Shown: positions 15,022 through 21,996 of the stretch, in pieces
Layout of the letters: each line of letters begins with the position of its first letter
How positions within the stretch are numbered: the first letter of the stretch is position 1
Assembly (NCBI GenBank): GCA_900315225.1
Contig: OMYM01000454.1
Location: forward strand, 1 to 34,353
Reading direction: 5' to 3'
DNA from: an uncultured Erysipelotrichaceae bacterium
GTDB taxonomy: Bacteria > Bacillota_I > Bacilli_A > Erysipelotrichales > Erysipelotrichaceae
Length of the DNA stretch: 34,353 bases
The notes under the pieces: model-generated
The model's database searches: none
Seen by the model: only the letters and a program-made list of their open reading frames with translations
What the model was told of the DNA's origin: nothing
Translations under genes and position numbers: made by a program

Positions 15022-16749
15022 ATGCGTAGGATGATATTGGCATTGTTGGTGCTTCTCTCTGGTTGTGCCAAGGTGACCGTCACCTTTGGCAATGAAGCAA
15101 GGAAACCATCGGAAACAACCCAGCCCCAGCCCTCCTCGACAAACGAGCCACAGGAAAACGTGGTCGTGATGTTCAACGATGGCATCCATGGCACCTTTAC
15201 AGGTGAAGCTAAGTCGCGTAGTGGCATGGTTACGGTGGAAGTAACGCTTGAGGCAGGAATCATAGATAAGGTCGAGGTGTTGTCGTGCGATGATACACCC
15301 GTTATCGCCGACGCTGCCAAGGAGGGTATCGTAACAAGAGTTAGGAAAGAACAAAATGTCACATGTGAAGTTGTATCGGGCGCAACGGAAACATCCCTGG
15401 CCATCCAGGAAGCCATCAAGGATGCCTTGTCCAAGGCAGACGTAGATCCAACGGACTATTGTCGCGAGGTGAACAAGGAAAACGACACATGGAAGGAAGA
15501 TGAAGAAACGGATATTGTTGTCGTTGGGGCTGGCATGGCGGGATTAAGTGCAGCGATTGAGATCAAGCGCAGTAATCCTGACATGAATGTCATTGTAGTT
15601 GAAAAGAATGGCTATGTGGGAGGCTCCTCGCGTTTGGCTCCCGGTGCCATCTGGGTGGTCAACGACAAAGTCAACAGTGAACTGACAGCCGACTTGACGC
15701 TTGGCCAGTTTTGCGCCAACCTTGGCAATGACATCGACACCGACATGGCAGGCAATATCGCCGCAAAAGCCTCGGATGTATTGAACTATTACCTGGAACA
15801 TGGTCTACCCACCAGCAAGTGGAATATCAAGTTCCCTGATACGATCAATGAGATCCCCGTGTTCTGGAGCGATCATCCTGAGATTGGCGAAAGTGGGTAT
15901 ATCGATGCATTGGAAAAGATGGCCAAGGATCTTGGCGTTGAGATACGCCTCAACACCGCCATGGACTCCCTTGTGGAAGGAAATGGCATTGAAGGTGTTG
16001 TTGTCCATGATGAGACAGTATCATACCGTATCAAGGCTAAAAAGGTCATTCTCGCGTGTGGTGGATTTGTGAACAACCCATCCCTCATCATGCAGTATGC
16101 TAACATGTACTATAACCGTGGATTCTCCTATGCGGTGGGAGGCGATGGCAGTGGCATCATAAGTGCCCTGTACATTGGTGCAACAATCGAAGGCAAGGGA
16201 ATGTGTGGCAGCGTTGGCGTGGATGAAATCCACGGCAACACAGATTCCATTGGCTCTTTGGTCTTTGCGGCAGACAAAGTCATCAACACCATGGGAGAAG
16301 AATTTGGCTATGCTCAGGCAAAGAAAGAAGCCTTGCTTAATCTCGTGCATGCCCAACCAGGCAGTATGGCACTTGGCTTGTTTCGTTCAGTGCGAAAAGA
16401 CCTCGATGATGCCAGAAGTGCCGGTTACTTGAAAGACTACAAGACACTGGATGAACTAGCCAACGCATATGGCTTTGAACGCTCTAAGATTATCGGCTTG
16501 CCAGAGGGACCCTACAGCGTTCTAGAGATCAAGCCCATGTATTATGGCACGCTTGCTGGGCTTGCGGTCGATAGCGAATGCAGGGTGCTAGACAAAGAGG
16601 GAAACCCTATTGAAAACCTATATGCGGCAGGAGAACTCGTCAAGCATCGCCTTGTTGTCGAAGGAGGAGGGTTTGATGGCACAGGTCTTTCCCTTGCGGC
16701 ATATACCGGAGCACTTGCGGCAGATACGGCACTTGCGGGAATCCAATGA
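15022..16749 (+). CDS. Surface FMN-binding/FAD-dependent reductase lipoprotein (fumarate-reductase/flavocytochrome-like)
   Basis: 575 aa. The lipoprotein signal MRRMILALLVLLSGC has Cys15. An FMN_bind domain (about 49-141) follows, with the flavinylation motif SGATETS at 119-125, where ApbE-type transferases attach FMN to a Thr/Ser. Next comes an FAD_binding_2 domain starting with VVVGAGMAGLSAA near 164 and ending with LYAAGELVKH and GGFDGTGLSLAAYTGALAA. Family members are extracellular reductases fed by membrane electron transfer. The active-site region reads KPMYYGTLAGL rather than the HxTMGG form of fumarate reductases, so the acceptor is probably not fumarate. The ATG at 15022 has a TGAGGTG site; a GTG at 15010 is the alternative. 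A terminator overlaps its end. Confidence 0.88.
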   Translation: MRRMILALLVLLSGCAKVTVTFGNEARKPSETTQPQPSSTNEPQENVVVMFNDGIHGTFTGEAKSRSGMVTVEVTLEAGIIDKVEVLSCDDTPVIADAAKEGIVTRVRKEQNVTCEVVSGATETSLAIQEAIKDALSKADVDPTDYCREVNKENDTWKEDEETDIVVVGAGMAGLSAAIEIKRSNPDMNVIVVEKNGYVGGSSRLAPGAIWVVNDKVNSELTADLTLGQFCANLGNDIDTDMAGNIAAKASDVLNYYLEHGLPTSKWNIKFPDTINEIPVFWSDHPEIGESGYIDALEKMAKDLGVEIRLNTAMDSLVEGNGIEGVVVHDETVSYRIKAKKVILACGGFVNNPSLIMQYANMYYNRGFSYAVGGDGSGIISALYIGATIEGKGMCGSVGVDEIHGNTDSIGSLVFAADKVINTMGEEFGYAQAKKEALLNLVHAQPGSMALGLFRSVRKDLDDARSAGYLKDYKTLDELANAYGFERSKIIGLPEGPYSVLEIKPMYYGTLAGLAVDSECRVLDKEGNPIENLYAAGELVKHRLVVEGGGFDGTGLSLAAYTGALAADTALAGIQ

Positions 16750-16762
16750 TTCCCGTTTTTTT
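16736..16762 (+). terminator. Rho-independent terminator
   Basis: A 7-bp stem CGGGAAT/ATTCCCG (16736-16742 with 16749-16755) is followed by seven T residues. It begins within the last codons of the flavoprotein gene and ends the aspartokinase operon. Confidence 0.75.
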
Positions 16763-16824
16763 CTTTGCGAAGATTGTAACGAATCTTGGCTATCGCGCAT
16801 ATATGTATGTAGGAGGAAAAACCA

Positions 16825-17301
16825 ATGGAATCCATGGAAGAGATCTATCGCAAACATGCGGATATGGTGTTTCGATACATCCAGTCCCTTTGCCATGACG
16901 CAGATACGGCGGAAGAAGTAACGCAAGAGACATTCTATCAAGCCATCAAGTCGATCAATTCGTTCGATGGAACCTCAAAGATATCCACCTGGCTATGTTC
17001 GATTGCGAAAAGGAAGTTGTATGAATACATACGCAAACATCCCCCAACACTTGAGAGCGATGAAAACATCCCCGATACATCCGACCCAGGACAGATTGTC
17101 CTAGGCAACATTAACAAAGTCGAAATTCTCAAGGCAATCCATCGCCTTGGCGAAGAACAACGGGAAGTCGTACAACTGCGTTTGTTTGGCGATTTATCGT
17201 TTAGCGAAATCGGGGAAGTGATGGAAAAGAGTGAAAACTGGGCACGGGTAACTTACTACAGGGCAAAATTAAAATTACGCAAGGAGCTAGAAAATGAATA
17301 A
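16825..17301 (+). CDS. ECF-type RNA polymerase sigma factor
   Basis: 158-aa sigma factor. Region 2 is IYRKHADMVFRYIQSLC, AEEVTQETFYQAIKSI and STWLCSIAKRKLYEYIR. Region 4 is REVVQLRLFGDLSFSEIGEVM and ARVTYYRAKLKLRKEL. The start follows an AGGAGG site at 16811-16816. The stop overlaps the next gene by eight bases, and that gene encodes a zinc-type anti-sigma factor. It is probably autoregulated, but I cannot assign its promoter class with confidence. Confidence 0.94.
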   Translation: MESMEEIYRKHADMVFRYIQSLCHDADTAEEVTQETFYQAIKSINSFDGTSKISTWLCSIAKRKLYEYIRKHPPTLESDENIPDTSDPGQIVLGNINKVEILKAIHRLGEEQREVVQLRLFGDLSFSEIGEVMEKSENWARVTYYRAKLKLRKELENE

Positions 17302-18169
17302 AACACTAGATTGTAACATCGTCAAGGATCTATTGCCAGGATACATCGACCAATTGACATCCGAAGAAACCAACAGACAGATAGAAGAACATTTGGCTAA
17401 TTGCCAGGATTGTCGCAAGGAATATGAGGCAATGAAGACTCCCGAGACACATGTAGACCAAACGCGTCAAATCAATTATTTGAAGAAGATCAGGCGCATC
17501 GTTGTGGCAGTGCTAGGGCTGGCTGTTCTTCTTAGCGCCGCCATTGTCGCGCGCGTATATTGGGCAACAACCGATTCTCCCAGCGCATATGTCTATGACG
17601 TGTATGAAGCGGATGGACAGTTGTACGTAGAAGCGATGCCAAGCGACCCATCAATGGCGATACGTAGACTTGTTATGGAAACGCAAGGCGACAATGTCTT
17701 CTTGTCGCTAAGTGTTGGTCAACCCTTGCCCTTTGGTAACAGAGAAGCAAAATGGTCCATCCCCCAAGGCACAAAGACCATCACCCTCAACAACATGACG
17801 GTCTATGACAATGGAACCATGGTATCCCGCCAAGCAGCCATGGCATACGCGAACAAAACCCTGTATGTGGGCAATGCTTCAGATGTTAGCGAGCTATTAT
17901 GGCAGATGGGCGTTCATTACGAGGGATTCGAATTGCATACCGAGCATGAACCCTATGGCATGACGGTATACGTCAACCGCATGCCTAGTGAAGCGAATGC
18001 TGCCTTGGCGCTAGCGTGCATCAACAACCTTTCCTATGTCACCTTCAATGATCGCGCCAAGGAAGCATCATACGACCTGTCATACTTCCAGGAAACCTAT
18101 CATCTCGACCTAAAATCACTGGCTTCCACGCCCTCTGGCATCCAGAAAATCATCGATGTACTGGAATAA
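17294..18169 (+). CDS. Zinc-binding anti-sigma factor (zf-HC2) membrane protein
   Basis: 291 aa. The N-terminal anti-sigma zinc domain has C7, H33, C37 and C40 in the ZAS spacing (HLANCQDC). A transmembrane helix lies at about 69-88 (VVAVLGLAVLLSAAIVARV), and an extracellular domain of about 200 residues follows. It should hold the co-encoded sigma factor at the membrane until a signal arrives, as ZAS proteins such as RsrA and RsiW do. The outer domain is not recognised. The gene ends at a terminator. Confidence 0.9.
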   Translation: MNKTLDCNIVKDLLPGYIDQLTSEETNRQIEEHLANCQDCRKEYEAMKTPETHVDQTRQINYLKKIRRIVVAVLGLAVLLSAAIVARVYWATTDSPSAYVYDVYEADGQLYVEAMPSDPSMAIRRLVMETQGDNVFLSLSVGQPLPFGNREAKWSIPQGTKTITLNNMTVYDNGTMVSRQAAMAYANKTLYVGNASDVSELLWQMGVHYEGFELHTEHEPYGMTVYVNRMPSEANAALALACINNLSYVTFNDRAKEASYDLSYFQETYHLDLKSLASTPSGIQKIIDVLE

Positions 18170-18193
18170 CCCGTCTTGCCAGACGGGTTTTTT
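18169..18193 (+). terminator. Rho-independent terminator
   Basis: An 8-bp stem ACCCGTCT/AGACGGGT (18169-18176 with 18181-18188, loop TGCC) runs into TTTTTT. It starts at the last base of the anti-sigma stop codon. Confidence 0.9.
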
Positions 18194-18204
18194 GCGCATG
18201 TTTC

Positions 18205-18236
18205 TTGACACTGTAGCATGATTATGTAATTATAAA
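18205..18236 (+). promoter_or_regulatory. Sigma-A-like promoter of the CNNM pair
   Basis: A consensus -35 TTGACA lies at 18205-18210. The likely -10 is TAATTA at 18227-18232 (16-bp spacer); TATAAA at 18231-18236 is a longer-spaced alternative. It lies between the upstream terminator and the first CNNM gene. Confidence 0.55.
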
Positions 18237-18263
18237 ATGCATTGAAGGAGAAAAGTTGCCCGT

Positions 18264-19532
18264 ATGGACGAAGGTAGTCGAATATCGTGGTTGTTTACAG
18301 TTGGCCTGCTCATACTTGCGGCCATGTTGTTTGCGGTGACCGAAACAGCGTTCTCGTCGGTTTCACACAGCCGCATCAAGATGCTGGCGGAGAAAGGAAA
18401 TTCATCCGCGAAAAAAGCCGAGTATGTGCTCGATCATTTTGAAAGCGCAATCACAACCATGTTGATATGCACAAATATCATTCATATCGCTGCAGCATCG
18501 ATTGTGACCGTCAATGTCACAAAGATCTGGGGCGTTTCCGCCGTCACTGTATCTACGCTTGTCACGACGCTGGTGGTGTTTTTCTTTGGCGAGATGTTAC
18601 CCAAGAGCATCGCGAGAAAGTACAGCGAAAGGTTTTCACTTGCGACCGCAGGCACCCTGCGGTTCTTCATGATTCTCTTTGGTCCCGCTTCATCCTTGTT
18701 GACGTTCATAGGCAACGCCGCCGCCAAGCTCACCAAGGGTGATTCCGATGTATCGGTGACCGAGGGAGAACTCTATGATATCATCGAGGACATGACCAGG
18801 GAAGGTTCCCTGGACGAAAACCAGGGCGACCTGATTTCCTCCGCCCTCCAGTTCCAAGACGTTACCGTAGAGGGTATTCTTACCAGCCGCATCGACTTGA
18901 CAGCCATCGATGTCGATTCATCGGTCGAAGAAGTGTTGCGGGTGATCAAGACCTGCAACCATTCAAGGCTGCCGGTATACGAGGGTACCATCGACCACAT
19001 CATCGGCATCCTGCAGATTAGAAAGTATGTCAAGGCATACCTTGGCAAGGAAGATGTCTCGAATATCCGCCCGTTCCTGGATGAACCGTATTTTATTCAC
19101 CAATCCGCCAAGATCGACGATGTATTATCGGTCATGAGCACTAGGAAAATGAACATGTCGGTTGTCCTTGACAACTATGGGGGAACCCTTGGCGTTGTTA
19201 CAGTGGAAGACATCCTCGAGGAACTCGTTGGGGAAATCTGGGATGAAGACGATAGCGTCGAAGAGAACATGATCCAGATCACCGATAATCTCTACAGCGT
19301 CAAGGCAAACCAGCTCGTCATCGATGTCTTGGACGACCTTGAAGTACATTACGATGAAGCAGAAGAAGAGAGGATCGCTAACAAGCTGATGAGCGAATTG
19401 ACCTTCGAGGCATTCCCAAACATCCCCAAGGAAGGGGATAGCTTCCATTACTTGGATCTCGAGATCACGGTGCAGATCATGAAACAAAACAGGATCATCC
19501 GCCTGAAAGTCAGAAAGGAGGCCAAGGAATGA
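18264..19532 (+). CDS. CNNM/CorC (HlyC/CorC family) membrane protein, copy 1
   Basis: 422 aa. The N-terminal DUF21/CNNM transmembrane domain (about 1-180, TETAFSSVSHSRIKML, FFFGEMLPKSIARKYS) is followed by a CBS-domain pair (about 195-320, SRIDLTAIDVDSSVEEVLRV, HSRLPVYEG, GGTLGVVTVEDILEELVGE) and a C-terminal CorC_HlyC transporter-associated domain. Family members such as MpfA export or regulate Mg2+ and related divalent cations. The start follows GAAGGAG. The gene overlaps its paralog by four bases. Host-like GC-rich codons are used throughout. Confidence 0.93.
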   Translation: MDEGSRISWLFTVGLLILAAMLFAVTETAFSSVSHSRIKMLAEKGNSSAKKAEYVLDHFESAITTMLICTNIIHIAAASIVTVNVTKIWGVSAVTVSTLVTTLVVFFFGEMLPKSIARKYSERFSLATAGTLRFFMILFGPASSLLTFIGNAAAKLTKGDSDVSVTEGELYDIIEDMTREGSLDENQGDLISSALQFQDVTVEGILTSRIDLTAIDVDSSVEEVLRVIKTCNHSRLPVYEGTIDHIIGILQIRKYVKAYLGKEDVSNIRPFLDEPYFIHQSAKIDDVLSVMSTRKMNMSVVLDNYGGTLGVVTVEDILEELVGEIWDEDDSVEENMIQITDNLYSVKANQLVIDVLDDLEVHYDEAEEERIANKLMSELTFEAFPNIPKEGDSFHYLDLEITVQIMKQNRIIRLKVRKEAKE

Positions 19533-20791
19533 ACATTATCATGACCGTTGCGATCATCGCTTGCGTCATTGGCTCTGCTTTCTTCTCTGCCAGTGAAATG
19601 TCCTATTCCTCCGCCAACAAGATCCGTCTGGAAAACGCCAAGGAAGAAGGCGACAAGAAGGCGGACAAGGCAATCAAGATCACCGAAAAGTATGACGATG
19701 CATTGTCCGCCATCCTCGTTGGCAACAACCTTGTGAACATCGCCGCATCGTCCCTTGGCTCGATCTTAGTCATGAATCTTCTGTCCGAGTCATACACCTG
19801 GGTTTCCACCGTCGTATTGACGATTGCTGTGGTAATCTTCGGTGAAACGATCCCCAAGATCACCGCCAAGAAAAACGCCACCCGTTTTGCGATTTCCTTT
19901 GCGAACATCATCTCGTTTCTGATGTTTGTCCTAAAGCCGATCACCTGGATCGTTGTCAAGTTGGTCGACTTGATCACCTTGCCTTTCAAAGGCGAGGTGA
20001 TCGATGATGACGATGCGGCAGTGGAAGAGCTGCATTCCATCATTGAAACCGCTGAAGATGAACAAGTCCTCGATGAAGATTCCTCCGAACTCATCGCCAA
20101 TGCGATTGACTTTGCGGGCACATCTGTCTCCGAGGTCATGACCGCCCGCGTCGATATCTGCGCGATCGATATCGACGATACCCGTGAAGAAATCCTGGAT
20201 ATCATTGGCCAGTCTTCCTTCTCCCGCATTCCCGTCTACGAAGACTCGGTCGACAACATCATCGGCATCCTGTCCCTCAACCACTTCCTAAAGGCATCCA
20301 TCGACAACGAAAACGTTGACCTGAGGGAACTGATGATGCAGCCGTATTACGTATACAAGACAATGAAACTCCCCAGTGTCCTGGAAACACTTCGTGATTC
20401 CCAACAACACCTGGCAATTGTCACAGACGAATACGGTGGAACCATGGGCGTTGTATCCATGGAAGACGTTCTAGAAGCACTGGTAGGCGATATATGGGAC
20501 GAGACAGATGAAGTCGAAGACTCCATCAAAGTTGTCTCAGACGGCATATTTGACGTAGAAGGAGACACATCCGTCTCAGACCTCATTGAACTAATGAAAT
20601 GGGACGAGACACGCTTCGACTTTGAATCCGAGACAATCGGTGGCTGGTGCATCGAGGTATTGGAAGAATTCCCCGATGAAGGAGCGCAATTCACATACCA
20701 AAACATTCGTGCAACAATAACCGAAGTAGATGAACGAAGGGTAAAGAAAGTAAGAATTGAAGTCATCGATCAAGATGATGAAGAAAAGTAA
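19529..20791 (+). CDS. CNNM/CorC (HlyC/CorC family) membrane protein, copy 2
   Basis: 420 aa with the same architecture as the preceding gene: CNNM transmembrane domain (SASEMSYSSANKIRLEN, VIFGETIPKITAKKN), two CBS repeats (TARVDICAIDIDDTREEIL, SRIPVYEDSVDNIIGIL, GGTMGVVSMEDVLEALVGD) and the CorC_HlyC domain. The ATGA overlap and an AGAAAGGAGG site at the end of copy 1 imply equal, coupled expression and perhaps a heterodimer, since CNNM proteins act as dimers. The start is well placed. The unit ends at a strong terminator at 20790-20816. Confidence 0.93.
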   Translation: MNIIMTVAIIACVIGSAFFSASEMSYSSANKIRLENAKEEGDKKADKAIKITEKYDDALSAILVGNNLVNIAASSLGSILVMNLLSESYTWVSTVVLTIAVVIFGETIPKITAKKNATRFAISFANIISFLMFVLKPITWIVVKLVDLITLPFKGEVIDDDDAAVEELHSIIETAEDEQVLDEDSSELIANAIDFAGTSVSEVMTARVDICAIDIDDTREEILDIIGQSSFSRIPVYEDSVDNIIGILSLNHFLKASIDNENVDLRELMMQPYYVYKTMKLPSVLETLRDSQQHLAIVTDEYGGTMGVVSMEDVLEALVGDIWDETDEVEDSIKVVSDGIFDVEGDTSVSDLIELMKWDETRFDFESETIGGWCIEVLEEFPDEGAQFTYQNIRATITEVDERRVKKVRIEVIDQDDEEK

Positions 20792-20816
20792 AGGCTGTGG
20801 TTCCCACAGCCTTTTT
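20790..20816 (+). terminator. Rho-independent terminator
   Basis: A 9-bp perfect stem AGGCTGTGG/CCACAGCCT (20792-20800 with 20804-20812, loop TTC) is followed by a T tract. It marks the boundary between the host-like CNNM operon and the defence-like region. Confidence 0.92.
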
Positions 20817-20821
20817 AATAC

Positions 20822-20850
20822 TTGAAACATATTCCATAATATTGTATAAT
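20822..20850 (+). promoter_or_regulatory. Sigma-A promoter of the cytosine methyltransferase
   Basis: TTGAAA (20822-20827), a 17-bp spacer and a perfect TATAAT (20845-20850), placed 35 bases before the methyltransferase start and just after a terminator. Confidence 0.8.
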
Positions 20851-20885
20851 AATATCCGATATGTGATATGGAGGATGATGACAGT

Positions 20886-21863
20886 ATGGCTATGACGTTT
20901 ATTGACTTGTTTTGCGGCATAGGAGGCATTCGGCTGGGCATGGAAAGCGCTGGCTTTCGTTGCATTATGTCTTCTGACATAAATGCAGAATGCCAACGAA
21001 CCTATCAGGCTAATTTTGGCGACTTGCCAAAAGGAGATGTTACTTTGATAGATGAAAAGTCTATTCCAGACCATGACATTCTCTGCGCTGGCTTTCCCTG
21101 CCAGCCCTTCAGCATCTCGGGAAAGCAGAAAGGGTTTGAAGACACACGCGGAACATTGTTTTTTGAAATATGCCGGATCATCAACAAAAAAAGACCGACA
21201 ATCGTATTCCTTGAAAATGTCAAGCATTTAGTTCATCATAACCATGGAAATACGTTTGCGGTCATATTGTCTAGGCTAGAAGATTTTGGCTATGCAGTAT
21301 CATGGCGTGTCCTAAACGGAGCTGACTTTGGTGTCCCCCAAAACAGAGAACGGATTATTATACTTGGTTCGCTAAAGAACAGATTTGATTTTGATAAGCT
21401 AAAAACACAACCACGCGTACGCTTGCTTGATTTTCTTGACAAAGAGGGGGATTTTGAATACTTGAAGCCAGATGAATATACCCTGCTTGAAAATCCCAAA
21501 CAGCAACCATCATCAGGCTTGATCTTTGCTGGATACAGGAACAAATCCATTCGCAAGGCAGGTGTTCGCCCAGGTACCATTCACTTGTCACGGGTGCATA
21601 AGCAACCCAACAGAATATATTCTGTCTTTGGCATTCATCCAACTTTGCCATCACAAGAAACCTCAGGGCGATTCTTTATCCTCACGGATGACAACAGAGT
21701 GAGAAAACTCACGCTTAATGAATGCTGGCGAATCATGGGTTTTCCTGAAACATACAAGAAAGTATGCGCGAGCGGCATACAGTATAAACAATTGGGGAAT
21801 TCTGTTTGTGTGCCAATGATTGCTGAAGTAGCGAATGAGATTAAAAAACAGTTTGGTCATTGA
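20886..21863 (+). CDS. DNA (cytosine-5-)-methyltransferase
   Basis: 325-aa C5-cytosine methyltransferase. Motif I is DLFCGIGGIRLG, with SAM binding; the GGSF-like variant is GGIR. Motif IV is GFPCQPFSISG with the catalytic Cys near residue 72. Motif VI is ENV (FLENVKHL), motif VIII is QNRERI, and motif X is KQLGNSVCVPMI. The short target-recognition region lies about residues 185-270. Its length is normal, so it should be active. The ATG at 20886 is preceded by GGAGG at 20870-20874. No cognate restriction endonuclease is recognisable next to it. It may be a solitary enzyme or paired with the MmeI-like gene downstream. Confidence 0.95.
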   Translation: MAMTFIDLFCGIGGIRLGMESAGFRCIMSSDINAECQRTYQANFGDLPKGDVTLIDEKSIPDHDILCAGFPCQPFSISGKQKGFEDTRGTLFFEICRIINKKRPTIVFLENVKHLVHHNHGNTFAVILSRLEDFGYAVSWRVLNGADFGVPQNRERIIILGSLKNRFDFDKLKTQPRVRLLDFLDKEGDFEYLKPDEYTLLENPKQQPSSGLIFAGYRNKSIRKAGVRPGTIHLSRVHKQPNRIYSVFGIHPTLPSQETSGRFFILTDDNRVRKLTLNECWRIMGFPETYKKVCASGIQYKQLGNSVCVPMIAEVANEIKKQFGH

Positions 21864-21996
21864 TTTGCTACATGATGTTGTATCAGGGCATATGTTGGAA
21901 ATGGTTGTTCCAATCAATAGGTTCATCTGGAACAAATGGAAGTTCTGTGAAGAATGGTGACAGTATGGCAAAGAGAAAACATGCAACATATTCCAT
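21864..21996 (+). pseudogene. Decayed 5' region before the MmeI-like methyltransferase gene
   Basis: No intact gene is present. In the frame of the downstream methyltransferase, codons are open from 21901 (MVVPINRF, then WNKWKFCEEW) to a single TGA at 21958-21960, then open again (QYGKEKTCNIFH) into the 21997 start. A second frame has an ATG at 21965 in the context TGACAGTATGGC, which also occurs at the cytosine methyltransferase start (20879-20890). The family normally has an N-terminal nuclease domain of roughly 150 residues here, and there is not enough room for it. I read this as the scar of a deletion. Confidence 0.4.

Noticed and set aside
16775..16803. TGTAAC followed about 17 bases later by a CGCATATA segment as an ECF-type autoregulated promoter
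   Set aside because: The -10 element is not a clear match to any ECF class, so I did not list it as a feature.
19603..20229. Minus-strand Ser-rich frame opposite the second CNNM gene
   Set aside because: Shadow of a strongly supported CNNM/CorC gene. The Ser/Thr-rich composition is typical of antisense translation.
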